Assembly (NCBI RefSeq): GCF_022539315.1
Contig: NC_066316.1
Location: 61,175,994-61,239,993 of the forward strand
From: Serinus canaria
Taxonomy: Eukaryota > Chordata > Aves > Passeriformes > Fringillidae
DNA length: 64,000 nucleotides
Direction: 5' to 3'
Made by a program: the position numbers and the translations under genes. Below, one piece after another: positions 50,661-62,319 of this stretch. The notes under the pieces were generated by a model. The model was not told the origin of the DNA, did no database searches, and saw nothing but the letters and a program-made list of their open reading frames with translations. How positions within the stretch are numbered: position 1 is the first letter of the stretch; the number at the start of each line of letters is the position of its first letter.

Positions 50661-52079
50661 ATCTGAATCACTAACAGTGGGGAGGGGATGGGGTTGGTTA
50701 TGCCCCATATCCATCTTTAGCAGCAGCTTTAACAGCACTGTTGCAAATTTTCCTCTGAATTTTCAGGAGAGAGAGGAAAACAGCCAAAAAAAAAAGAAAA
50801 AAAACCAAACAAACAAAAAACCACAGCAACAACAACAAAGATTATCAAATCAGTTTAGGACTCAGTTTTTTGAGATGCTAAGCAATTGTGCAAGTTGTCA
50901 GGTTAACACAGCTGCTGGCACCTTTAGAAAATCTTAACAGCACAGAGTGTTTTGTAGGGGTCTGAGCCAGCAGCACTTTGCAAGTCAGGCTCTTGACTGG
51001 CAGAGCTGTCACCATGCTCCTGAAGTTTGAGAGCCAAGGATCTGCTCCACTGAGCCAAATTTCACTGCTGCAACCAATCATGTAGGCCCCATTAATAAAG
51101 TCAGTCAACTTGGAGAGAAGTAATTAGAGCTATAAAACATTAGAGATTTAGGAATTCAGAGGGCATTTGAAACTGAGATATTTTCTGAGCTGAAATGTTA
51201 GCACTGTCCAGTACAGGACATGTGTTGGGACTGACTGGAAAAAGAACATCTGACTGAGAGTTATGAAACAATACATTTAAACAATGCTATTCATAGAGTA
51301 ATTCAGTAATTTTTATTTTTCTTTCTTCGACTTCCTCTGGCTCTGTATCGATTTTTCTCAAATGCAAATTCATCTTTAAAGCAAGTTGTGAACTTTTTCA
51401 GAAAGTAATCCTAGTTGTGTCCTCTAGAAATAAATTCCCTCCTTTTTGATTGTTCTATTTTCAGCAAATTAAAAAATAAAATATTTATATAAATGTACAT
51501 TTACATGAATCTATACATTGTCAATTTTATTAAGAATCAGACACAAGCAGGTAAATTTGGGTGCTCCTTTTACTTGGACCAGAAAAAATGCTGATACAAG
51601 GTTCATTGAAGGTATTTCCTAAATCAGTGTCGGATCAGTTCCACACTCAACAATTACATGTCAGTATAGTCCTATCAAGTAAAGAAATGAGACTATATTA
51701 AAGAAAGGTAAAACATTTCTGTCATCTTCTTCCTATCATCTGATCACCAGATCCCTTTTTTATGCTGTTGCATCCAAACCCTTATTTCACACTCAAGTCC
51801 TGCATATTAATTTCCCAAAAATGACAGCTTCTTCTCCAGAATGTGAGACTGGATGATGACTACACAGGCTATCTGGTAGAGCTGGGCCAGTACACACATC
51901 TACTCTCTAGTTTCCCAACCAATCTCCTCAGTACATCCATGTTTCCAAAATGCTCGAGTCTTTAAAGAACCGCTCTGGAAGACAAAGTGGATTGGAGGCA
52001 CGTGTGCTCATTGTCATATAATTCATTCTTGGTCACAGTGACGATAGACTACACTGATCAATCTTATTGTATCTTGCCT
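50661..52079. other. Non-coding stretch; A-rich tract at 50786-50841
   Basis: The A-rich tract mixes AAAAC, AAAC and CAA units. No gene or transposon recognised in the rest. Confidence 0.45.
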
Positions 52080-52277
52080 TATCCTTTTTCTAAATCCTTT
52101 CAGTGTCTCTTGTTTGTGCATTACTTTTTTCTTTCTATTTTTTATTTTTTGCCTCATTTTTTCCCCTTTCTCAACTCACTTCAGACTACTCCCTTTTCCC
52201 TGCATCTCTTTTCAAAACTCCTCTATATCCCTTCTTTCTCCTTGTATCCTTATATATATATATGTATGTATATATAT
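52080..52277. repeat. Pyrimidine-rich tract ending in (TA)n
   Basis: From 52080 to 52250 the plus strand is mostly C and T (runs such as TTTTTTCTTTCTATTTTTTA and TTTTTCCCCTTTCTC). It runs into TATATATATATATGTATGTATATATAT-type sequence at 52251-52277. Low-complexity DNA explains the overlapping open frames here. Confidence 0.8.
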
Positions 52278-54569
52278 CCTTAATATCAAATGCCCATCTT
52301 AACTGCTTCATATGGACCCCTGACCATTATACTGTTGCACAATAATGACAGCAAGTTGCTCTAAGGAGTTGCATGTCCCCTCACACAGAAACCAAGGATT
52401 ACTTTGTAGCTTCTCTAATTGTTTCACACACTGCATTCATCCCTAAACCCCTGAAATTTTTGATACCTATGAGAAGGAAAATTGCTCTTTGTAATTGTAA
52501 TTCCTAAACCAGATCTTATGTTGACATATTCTGGCATAACTGTCTTACACAGCATGAATTAAAACTTGGATTTTTTCCAATTTCCTACCTCAACTTCTTT
52601 CAGACTACCAGTAGCACTCCACAGTCAGTATTGAGTAGACTCAGAAAAAAAACGAAAACAGAAACAAAAAAGTGGATAAACAGAGAGACCTTCTTTTTGC
52701 AGATAGCAAAATTAAAAAAAAAAAAAAAAAAAGTAAAAAAAGCTTTGAGACTGAGTGTTCTTAATTTGGCAAATTTTTTCTAAAAGGGTCGTGGGCATGG
52801 GTTTTTTCTGCCTTTCACAAAGGAAATGAAATGCAAACAAGTCTCCTTTATAACTCATTTGAGACTTTTTAAACATTGAGAACTCAAGAATTTCATTACT
52901 AACATTCCCATGGCAACTGTAACTTGTCCATACTACACGTGTATATGGCACCATAAAAACTAACACTCCAGGCAGTAATTGAAAATTTCTGAACAATGCT
53001 TTTGTACTGTGTCAGTTATTGCAGAAATTAAGATGCTGATTCCATCATATATGTCGTATCAAAATGTCAGCCAGAAGGCTACAGCAATATTGGATAATTT
53101 TCTTTACGACTAAGATGCTCTCTTAACTTCCTGGGAGAAGTTCCCATAACTTAGGCATCATCCTTGAACATTCTCCAGCCTCATGCACCTTTACACTGTC
53201 CTTGGCTCTGACCACTACCATAAACCATGAGGTGAGAAAAAGCTGCAGGTCTGCTGCTTGCACAGAATGCAAAAGGCTGGCAGCACATCTGAACAGGGGT
53301 TCATCACTGACCCTATTTCACAGGAACACGGGAACAGGGATGTCATTAGTCACAATGGCCAGCTCTTTGGGCCCACCTGCCAATTTGAGCTTGAGTTAGA
53401 TCCTTCTGCACCTTGAAATGCAAAGCTTCCCCCCAGTCTATGGGTTGATCTGCTCACTGTTATGCACAAAGTCAATATTCAGGGCAGTTGATAACTGTGG
53501 GAACAGGGCTTTGGGTTTTTTTCACATGGTCTCAAGGTTATGCTTGACCATCAGGCAGGAAGTTTCGTTCAGTGCATCCACATTTAAAAAATACTAATAA
53601 ACTTTCTGTGAGATGTACAGTGTATTGTGAGCAAGTCATTGTGGTACTGTCACCAAATGGAAAGATGAAAATATGGGAAACTCCTGCTCCAGCTGTGGTT
53701 TTGGCAGCTGTGGGACTGTCGCTGGCTCGAAGCATGGTACATGACTGGCACAAAGAGCTAGTCAGAGGAACAAGGGAAAGGAAACACTGTATATTTCACA
53801 TATGATTTGACCTTCCATAATCAAATTTGTTAATAATAACCAGTAAATAGCTGAGAGGTAATGAAATGATACAGAACATACTCTGTGGAAATTTCTAGAC
53901 AGCACCAAGACTTTCATGCTGAGTTCTGTAAAATGCCACTGTTTAAGGAGGAAAGAAGCCATTTGAAAAACAGCCTTCCCATCCTCCCTTTGATCACATG
54001 CAGCAGATGGATTCAGTTATGGCAAAATCAGTGAAATGAAGAAAGGAATTAAAAGTAATCAGGTAACTGAGCACTAACACATCCGAGCAGTAGAGTCAAG
54101 GCAGCAAAGGAGAATGTATTGCCAGTGACTGGGGGCTGAAGAGAGACAGTGAGAAGGAGAAGAAGAAAAATAATTTTGGGGAAGGAAACAGCAAAGCAGA
54201 GCTAGAGGCAGACTCACAGTCTTAACAGTTTCCCTGAGCAACTCTGTTCAATGACACCACACAGGCAAAGTACAGCTGCTCATACAGGGGGAACAAGCTT
54301 ATCTGGCCTTGGCCACAAAGTGTGGCTGGGTGGACTCCCCCAGCAAACACTGCCTGGTGCTGGGCAGGCAGGAGACCTTGGGTCTGAAGGTACATCCACA
54401 CACAGAGACCTAACAGGGATGCAGAGGTAGGTTTGAGTAGGGCAAGTCCACTGAAGCCAAATAAAGATTGTAAGCAGTGAAGATGAAAAAGATAAGAAAT
54501 AGTCTAGTCTGATTTTTTAATCAGATAAAATAAATTAAAGCTCCATGAACTGGTGCTTGGTGGTTCTTA
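52278..54569. other. Non-coding stretch; A19 run at 52714-52732
   Basis: One A19 run. Small overlapping frames at 53538-53805 on both strands. Nothing recognised. Confidence 0.45.
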
Positions 54570-54643
54570 CATATGTATATATATAAAAACATATATATAC
54601 ATACACACGCATATATATATATATGCATACGTATATATATATG
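54570..54643. repeat. AT/TG-rich purine-pyrimidine alternating tract
   Basis: Alternating ATATGTATATATATA, CATATATATACATACACACGC, ATATATATATATATGCATACG and TATATATATATATGG blocks. The blocks can pair with one another, so cruciform extrusion is possible. Confidence 0.85.
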
Positions 54644-54691
54644 GCACATCATAACACACATGGTGAGGAAGGTCAGAACAAATTATCAGCA

Positions 54692-54786
54692 CTTCATGAA
54701 TCTCTGAATGTATGAATTCATATCTCTGAATATATGAATTTCATATCATAAATTCATATCTCTGAATATATAAATTTCATATTTGA
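54692..54786. repeat. 36-bp minisatellite, about 2.6 copies
   Basis: Two full 36-bp units lie at 54715-54750 and 54751-54786, each starting AATTCATATCTCTGAATATA. A partial, more diverged copy precedes them at 54692-54714 (TTCATGAATCTCTGAATGTATG). Each unit has internal dyad symmetry (ATTCATAT / ATATGAAT). Confidence 0.88.
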
Positions 54787-54841
54787 AAGCACAGCCCTCT
54801 CTCATGCCCAGCAAGATATGTTGTGGCTCCAGCAGCACTTC

Positions 54842-54888
54842 AGTAGGAGTCACACAAGAAGCCAGGTAGGAGTCACACAAAGAAAGTC
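54842..54888. repeat. 23-bp tandem duplication
   Basis: GTAGGAGTCACACAA occurs at 54843-54857 and 54866-54880, 23 bp apart, with similar flanks. Confidence 0.85.
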
Positions 54889-57004
54889 ACAACCAGCCAA
54901 GAAGTGGAGCTATTGCTGTCACTTTTTTATGCCACCATTGAAGAAAAATCTGAAGCATTTCCCAGTATTTTTTCTGTATGTAAAAGATAGCTGCAAGACC
55001 CAGGTCTCAGCATGGGTACGAGTATCCAGGCCTGCCTGGGAAGGTTCTGCTCTGCAGCTGGACATTTTGCACTGCTTATCTCACTGCCACCACGCAGTTT
55101 TGTCAGCACAGTGCTGCTTCCTGACTAGTGCACTCCATGACTCCCATCTGCTGTCCTTGCATCATGGAGAGGGGACTTTGTTTATGCACACACATGCACG
55201 TGTGACACAGAGCTCCCTGGCACTGCATGCATTATAACCTCTGCTTTGACATTTTCCCTTTGTTGACTTTGATCACACAGCAAGATTTTTTGTTGAGACC
55301 TTGCTATCTACCCAAAGTATTTATGTGAGTGATAAGGATAAAGCAGTGCAATGCTAGCTGAACAAACAAACAAACAAGCAAGAAAACAAACCCAAACCAT
55401 CTCTAAAATTTGAATTTTGCTGCCACATGATTCTATTTTGGCTTCTGTTTGCAACATTTAATGATAACCATACTGGTGGCTGAACTCAAAGAGCCTGGCT
55501 GAGAATCCAAGCCCCTGTCTAACTTTGCTGTGTTCTTCCAGATAACCTCATAACCCCCTTTTCTCTCCTTCATATTTCCCCCCATAGATCACCACATTTG
55601 CATTTGTAATATTTGAAGTCTTAAACACTGATTTTTTTGTCTGGCTGCCATGGAAACACTGCAGCCACTGCATTTGTGTGCACACTCATCTGCTGCCTTT
55701 CCAATCCACTCAGGCCACCTCTGGAGCTGTGTGCTGGCTGTCCCCCAGGCTGGCTGTGCCCTCTGGAGGGAAAGGATACCCTTAGCATGGCTGGGTGAGC
55801 CCACACGCGGGCAGGAACCCAGAGCTGCCCCACTTCCAGGAGGGATTCTGCTCAGGCCTGGTGCCTGCTCAGCCATGGGATAAAAAACACAGCAAGTGAG
55901 GCTCCTTCATTCCAGCCCATGGGGTGCCAGTTGTGTTTAAAGGGAGCCATGTAAATCCCAGTGCCTCATGGAGCAGCTATGACCCCAGCTGGACTCATCT
56001 GGGGTGTCAGTAGGGACATGGCTGCTCTTCACAAATGGGTTTCAGAATGACCCAAATACAAATGAGGGCTGCAAAAAAGCCTCTCTCCTCCTTCCCCCAG
56101 CACCCCTGTCCTACCAGAAAATGCTTTGGCAAGACAGGGGAAGCTTGTTGGTTTTGTTGTTTTTGTTGGCTTGTATTTTTGTTGCATTCGAGAGACCTCG
56201 GCAGAGATTAGTTATGCTCATCACAGAAGGTAGTGTGAAAAAGAAAATGAAAATTCCTGCCACATATTTGCCTCTGTCATTTCTCTACGAGGTGCATAGG
56301 TTTTCTAATGTGCTGCCTTCCTTTGTGTTTCTGGGGTTTCTGCACAATAACTTGCTCAAAAGCCTCTGACAGTCCACTTCAATATAAACAGCAAATAAGA
56401 TCTACCCAGACATAACTGTCTTTATACTTCCAAATAAATTTGCAGTTAGAAACTGAATTTGAAGACATACAGTTATCTTTAGATTTTACATTACAACTCT
56501 GAAAAAGCAGTGATTGCCTAGTTTTCTACAAGAGATCTTGAGTTTGTTTCTGAAGATATAATACACTGAAAATGAAGAATGAAGGAGAAAATGTGCAAGA
56601 AAAGATCTGGTTGATACTTCACTATGTGCTGTGCAGTATCACTCCACCAGCCAGGAGAACTAGCTTTCAATTAAGGACTCTGACCTGTAAAGGGTTACAT
56701 CACTGAGAGGGATATTTCCTCTGGGCTAAAATCTTGGCAGAAGAGGTCTTACAGCTCACACTTAAAAACAATAGCTCTGAGAAGGGCAGGTACCAGAGGC
56801 TGTGGTGTTTTTAAATCTCTGTTATATCCTAACACTTGCCCAATGACTGTATCCTGAAAGGAGTGGATTTTCTGTCTTTCTAAGATCTGATTGATTTAGA
56901 TTAGAATAGTTATTTGGTTTTCAAGAAAGACTTATTGTTCCCATGTGCTGCAATTTTTATATGGCCAACAAAGCTGTGTGATGTTTCTAGCATATGGTGC
57001 GAGT
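54889..57004. other. Non-coding stretch; short (AAAC)n at 55361-55379
   Basis: Includes (AAAC)n at 55361-55379, a GC-rich patch at 55630-55900 with overlapping frames on both strands, and plus frames 54818-55237 (139 codons) and 56004-56369 (121 codons). The latter has a hydrophobic run LLVLLFLLACIFVAF that looks like a membrane span, but the flanking sequence gives no gene signal. Confidence 0.4.
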
Positions 57005-57074
57005 GCCTTTAATGGTTGGACTTGGTGATCCTAAAGGCCCTTTCCAGCCTAATGATTCTATGACTCTATGATTT
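57005..57074 (+). mobile_element. CR1 LINE 3' tail, very short
   Basis: ATGGTTGGACTTGGTGATCC (57012-57031), then TAAAGGCCCTTTCCAGCC and the octamer tail ATTCTATGACTCTATGATTT (57055-57074). Only the last 65-70 bp of a CR1 or of a SINE with a CR1-type tail remain. The sequence to the left (56930-57004) is not recognisably CR1 or tRNA. Confidence 0.92.
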
Positions 57075-58559
57075 ACTTGACAGCTCACTTTATATTTAAT
57101 CCAGAAGCTTGGGTTAGAAGTGGGAAAACACAAGCAGTGATTAGAAACTCTTTAGCTCTCACCTGGCTCCTCTCACTGACTCCCTGTGTGGCTTTGGATG
57201 CTGAGCTGGAGCAATTTTTTAAAACAGCCTCTGAGTAGGACTGCTGAGCTTCTGCCTAGTGTGAGACACTGAAGGCCTTCTCTTAATATTGCTATAAAAA
57301 GTCAAGTATTTTTTTCCTCCTGAAGTGTTCACCTAGCAACTTAACTAAAAGTCGCTGGCTCTAAATGTCTGTGTCAGTTTCCCCATTTCAAAATGCAGTA
57401 TGCTAATATAAATCTGCTTCATCAACAAAGACTGAGAATCAACTATGTAAAGTCTAAACAAAGCTTTGATGTTCACTTTGAATCAGTTCATACTTACTCT
57501 CTATTATTTCAATACAGAATTAAAGTCAGGTTGAATCAGGATGTACATGTGCTGTATAGACAGCATAAGGAGGCCATCTTTTGCTGGCAATCCAGAATGG
57601 TCTCTTTTTCAGCCCAGTTCTAATAGCATTTGATTGAAGTGTTTACTGCAAGTCCAACAAGTCCCAGCTGCAAGAATCCTTTCTCAAATGCACAGGTTGG
57701 CTGCTGCCACTTACACCAAGCAGCCTTCATACAGGATTTGTGGAGCTGGGAGCTCAATATCCAGTCAAACAAAGTGGCAAGGCAGCAGGAAATTGCTAAA
57801 ATCTGTGATCTACTACCAAATCTTATGGAGCCAGCAGGGGTTTAATAACCCCTGACTGTATCTGCAAAAGAAAATTCCTCCAGCATAAGCTGTGTCTGAG
57901 TAAAGCCACATTCTGGCGATTACTTCAGATGACTTCACTCACACGAATCACAGGCACTCACTTATTTTGAACCATTGTTGCTCTGTTGTGTCTGCATAAA
58001 ACGGTGGGGTTATAAAAGGGCTCCCCAGCTACCTTACAGCAAAGTGAGAAGTGTCCAGAATGAGAGTGATTCAGAAAACAAGTATCAAGAAAACAATCTG
58101 CAATTTTACAGGTGACCAACCAGGTGGAAACATTCACTCCTCTCAGGTCTGCCAGGCACTCCCCAGGGACTTCTTCTCTTGGTCTCACCTGTCAGTGCTA
58201 AGCTGAAGAATGTTTTGGGCTTTTTCCAGCATTGTCATCCAAGCAGGCAGTGTATGGAGAAGTTTCTGGGGCTGAGGTCTCCTTACAAGTCATTGTGCTG
58301 GGTGCTGCTCCTTGACAGGGATTATTGGTGGGTCTGTGATGAATGAAATTCATCCCCCTAATCTGCATCATCACACAAATTAGACACTTTACATAAAAAA
58401 GATAATTTTTAAAAAATTAAAGCAGTAAACCTCTATATAAGGACAATCAATTGTATAGCATAGCATAAGGGCCAATGCTACTTCATGACAAGCAGCTCCT
58501 TCATCAAGTATCGTCTTTTTTACAGGCTGTCTACTCCTGTATTCCTAGAATTATTAGGA
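57075..58559. other. Non-coding stretch, nothing supported
   Basis: Two overlapping plus frames (57630-57855, 71 and 73 codons) are unrecognised. No other repeats. Confidence 0.45.
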
Positions 58560-58585
58560 TCTCCTTAACTCCAAGGTTAAGGAGA
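58560..58585. repeat. Perfect small inverted repeat
   Basis: CTCCTTAAC at 58561-58569 pairs with GTTAAGGAG at 58576-58584 around a 6-nt loop TCCAAG, and the flanking T/A extends the stem to 10 bp. No T-run follows on either strand that would make a classical hairpin terminator, and no miRNA-length stem exists. Confidence 0.8.
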
Positions 58586-60554
58586 CATGGGTGCTTCAAA
58601 AGCAATTGCCAGTTTCTGAGCACAATTTTCAGTTTTTGAAAACTTTGTTTCTAAGCCCTGGTGATTTTGAGTGGTGCTTAGAGACCAAACACATGGTCAG
58701 GTCACTCACACTTGTCTAGCCAGAAGTTATCAGAGGTTGTGCATGAACTGAATGGCAGTAAGTGTCTGGGTGTACACAAGCACAATGTAATTTGACCTAA
58801 TTTAAACCTCTTGTGCTAAGAGGTAAATTCAGAGCTGCCACAGACTGAAAGAAGGCAAACAGGGAGGTAAGGCAGCTTAGCGGGCACAGGGTAACCTGCT
58901 GTGCTGCAGGGGTTGTGTGGTTGATCGGGCTTGGAGGTTCCCAAATCTCTTTCCAAAACTGAACATAAGCATGTCAAAAAATACACAAATCTTACATCTA
59001 TGTTGGCAGCCTAAACTCAGCTTTGTGAGTGCCACAATAACTTTGGAGACACTTTCAGAGATGGTTGCTACCAATAATCACAATGCTTGGAGAAAAAGAT
59101 AAAAAGAAGGCATCACAAATAAAAAAGTAACTCTATTTCTCCTTCCCTCAATGGAAGGAACTATGGAACCTTGCAACTTAAAGCTTCCCTCATATAGTCA
59201 CAGCGAGGACATAACTTGGTAGTGGAAAAACTGAATTACCATGTACTTAACTTAATTTTCAGAGAGGCTTCTAAGGAACTTATCATGTAATTTTCATAAC
59301 AAAGTGTGTAATTATTCCTCTTTTTTATTGAATAGTAGCCTCAGGTCTATTGCTAAATCACATGCTACAATAAAGCTGTTGTTTTGTTTGAATTTAATTC
59401 ATAGACCTAACAAAAGGACACCCTGGCAGAGCTTGTTTGAAGTGGAAAACTGCTTACATCCCATGAAGCTCAAAGAAAATATAATTTATTATACAGTCTT
59501 GTCAATGCCTTCATAAGCATTGTCCATGCTCTGGAAAATCGTGTCAATAAATCAGCACTAACTGTTGTTTGAAGGTCAGGCTAAAGGTTCTGTTTTTCTT
59601 GTAGCTGGCTTCTGTAGGTGAAGAGATATTTGGCTTCATGGCTAGACATTCTTGGAATTAATTTTCCACCAATTCTTACGCTACTGAATGTAAAGTATTT
59701 CTGCCTTTGAATCTGTCACATCATTCTGAGGAGCTAAATCTAATTGCCACCTCTTTGATATATTTCTTTTAGCATTTCTGTGGCTTTTTAATTCTTGTCT
59801 GTATTCTTTCCTTTCCTGCCTTAGGCACTTCTTTTTCCTTTATTTTTTTTTTTCTGGCTCCAAAAACCCTTCTGAATCTAAGTACCTGGTTAGGAGCCAA
59901 ACTAAAAGCAAAAATTGCAAGTGAAGCTTCACCACTGTGTGCTGACTTCCTTATTACTGTAGAAAAGGGTCTCACCTGTCCCACAGCACTGAGAGGGGGA
60001 GTGTGGGTGGCTAGCTGGAGATGCAGCCTCAGGAATTCGCTTCAGAGGTGCAACAGCTTGAGTGGAAAGAGGTGTAGTGGACAACTGGAGACAGACATGT
60101 ATGGACAGGGGCTGATGAGCAGGACACAAAGCAGAGAGCAACCCTACAAATCTGGCTACCTGAGGGTTTCCAGGCTCTAGCTGTGGGCACTGCAAGTGCT
60201 GTGGAAAGGCAAGAGGCCACGATGAGAGTCTAGCAGGCTAGGTGACCTGGAGTCTGGATGCCTGAAAACAAGCTAAAGGTAATTACAAGGATGCAAGTTT
60301 TCCATGATTCTCACACAAGAAGCCACTGCAGGGAAATGCTGTGTGCAGGATGTTAGCACAGTTCCTCTCCCATCACATGGGTTCACTCCTCATACACCAC
60401 TTGGCACCAGTCCCAGGGGAGTGGATGCGCCAGTGCCCATGGAGGCCTGGCTGTGCAGCCCATTTCTTTGCTCCCTGTGACGTGTCAAGGTGTCATTGCT
60501 CCCAGCATAGTAGGAATGGCACCATCCCTTCTGCTACAGCCACCGAGGGTCATC
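58586..60554. other. Non-coding stretch, nothing supported
   Basis: Small overlapping frames at 59769-60220 and 60341-60571. None is recognised. Confidence 0.45.
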
Positions 60555-61505
60555 TCACCCACCACTCATAGGCTCCATCCTGGGCCCTGTGCTCTTCAAT
60601 AAATCCATTGGATGCAGGACTGGAAGGGATAAGTTTGCCAGTAATATTAAATTGGAAGGTACTGTTGAGATGCTCGAAGGGACTCAACAGCTCCTTCCAA
60701 TTTAGAGAGGCCCTGCAGGGAGACAAAGCAAAGTTTAGCAAAGACAAGTGCCAGAGCCTACACCTGGCATGGGGCAACCCTGAATGTACACATAGACTGG
60801 GGAATGAGATGTTGGAAGGCAGCCCCACAGAAAGGGACCTGGGGGTCCTGGTTAATGGAAAGCTGAACATGAGTCAGCAGTGCCCTGGCAGCCAGGAGGG
60901 CCAAAAGAGGCAGGGAATAAGGCACAGCATCACCAGCCAGGCAAGGAAGGAGATTGTCCTGCTCTGCTCTGCACTGGGGTGGCCTCACCTTGAGTGCTGG
61001 GGCAGTTTTGAGCACCACAACATAAAAAAGATATTAAATTATTAGAGAGTGTCCAAAGGAGAGTAACAAAGATGAGGAAGGGCCTTGAGAGGAAGCCATA
61101 TGGGGAGTGGCTGAGGTCACTTGGTGTGTTCAGCCTGGAGGAGACTGAGGGGACACCTCATTCCAGTCTACAACTTCCTCTTGAGGGGAAGAGAAGGGGC
61201 AGACACTGATCTATACTCCGTGCTGACCAGTGACATGACCCAAGGGAACGGCCTGAAGTTGCACCAGGGGAGATCTAGGCTGGATATTAGAAAAAGGTTC
61301 TTTACCCAAAAGATGTCTGGGCACTGGAACAGGCTCCCCAGGGAAGTAGTCACAGCACCAAGCCTGAGAGAATTCAAGAAACATTTGGGCTAAGCTCTCA
61401 GGCACATGGTGTGACTCTTGGGGATGGTGCTGTGCAGGGCCAAGATATGGACTTTGAGGATCCTTGTGGGTCCCTTCCAACTCAGGATATTCTATGATTC
61501 CATGA
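60555..61505 (+). mobile_element. CR1 LINE, best-preserved copy in the window
   Basis: Plus-oriented, about 950 bp, from within the reverse transcriptase of ORF2 to the 3' tail. It starts around the conserved RT segment encoding Gly-Ser-Ile-Leu-Gly-Pro-Val-Leu-Phe-Asn (about 60570-60600), runs through the ORF2 C-terminus, then a 3' UTR with GGGTCCCTTCCAACTCAGGA (61468-61487) and ends ATTCTATGATTCCATGA (61489-61505). Frames are broken by small deletions. The 5' part (endonuclease, ORF1, promoter) is missing. A purine array begins 180 bp past its tail. Confidence 0.96.
60570..61396 (+). pseudogene. CR1 ORF2 remnant (RT motif to C-terminus), broken
   Basis: Parts recognisable in order: GSILGPVLFN (RT motif before the catalytic box); a segment DKFASNIKLEGTV where active CR1 has Phe-Ala-Asp-Asp, so both catalytic aspartates are replaced; ERDLGVLVNGKLNMSQQC; LLCSALGWPHLECW; and, in a second frame (61121-61393), [39 protein letters not shown] and REVVTAP. 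A deletion shortens the part between the catalytic box and KFSKDKCQSLHL. No protein of use to the element can be made. Confidence 0.92.
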
Positions 61506-61665
61506 AAATAACAAGGACCACACAGCAGACTGGGAGCAGACTGCTTCAGAACAGAACTGAATTTTGGACAGGAGTGTTTGGATATGTCAGATGGAAAAGA
61601 AAATCTGGGTTCAATCTTCTATGGAAGGAAATGAAATCTTTGCACAAGATAAAAAAACCTAAAAT

Positions 61666-62319
61666 GAGAGAAAGAAAGAGAGAATGAGGGGAAGGGGAAG
61701 GGGAAGGGGAAGGGGAAGGGGAAGGGGAAGGGGAAGGGGAAGGGGAAGGGGAAGGGGAAGGGGAAGGGGAAGGGGAGGGGAGGGGAGGGGAGGGGAGGGG
61801 AGGGGAGGGGAGGGGAGGGGAGGGGAGGGGAGGGGAGGGGAGGGGAGGGGAGGGAAGGGAAGGGAAGGGAAGGGAAGGGAAGGGAAGGGAAGGGAAGGGA
61901 AGGGAAGGGAAGGGAAGGGAAGGGAAGGGAAGGGAAGGGAAGGGAAGGGAAGGGAAGGGAAGGGAAGGGAAGGGAAGGGAAGGGAAGGGAAGGGAAGGGA
62001 AGGGAAGGGAAGGGAAGGAAGGGAAGGGAAGGGAAGGGAAGGGAAGGGAAGGGAAGGGAAGGGAAGGGAAGGGAAGGGAAGGGAAGGGAAGGGAAGGGAA
62101 GGGAAGGGAGGAAGGGAAGGGAAGGGAGGGAAGGGAAGGGAAGGGAAGGGAAGGGAAGGGAAGGGAAGGGAAGGGAAGGGAAGGGAAGGAAGGGAAGGGA
62201 AGGGAAGGGAAGGGAAGGGAAGGGAAGGGAAGGGAAGGGAAGGGAAGGGAAGGGAAGGGAAGGGAAGGGAAGGGAAGGGAAGGGAAGGGAAGGGAAGGGA
62301 AGGGAAGGGAAGGGAAGGG
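61666..62319. repeat. All-purine tandem array with three successive unit types
   Basis: After a GA-rich lead-in, the plus strand from 61688 to 62319 (632 bp) contains only A and G. Three zones follow each other: (GGGGAA) x14 at 61688-61771, (GGGGA) x16 at 61772-61851, and (GGGAA) about x93 at 61852-62319. The last zone has four irregular spots (GGAA near 62017 and 62188, GGGAGGAA at 62106, GGGA near 62124). Open frames of 212-260 codons over it are artefacts, since a strand without T (or its complement without A and G) cannot spell a stop codon. Mirror-symmetric purine DNA with G4 and G3 runs favours triplex (H-DNA) and G-quadruplex structures. Confidence 0.98.

Noticed and set aside
55630..55900. 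CpG island promoter
   Set aside because: The patch is GC-rich but has very few CpGs (ACGCGGG is nearly alone), unlike a CpG island.
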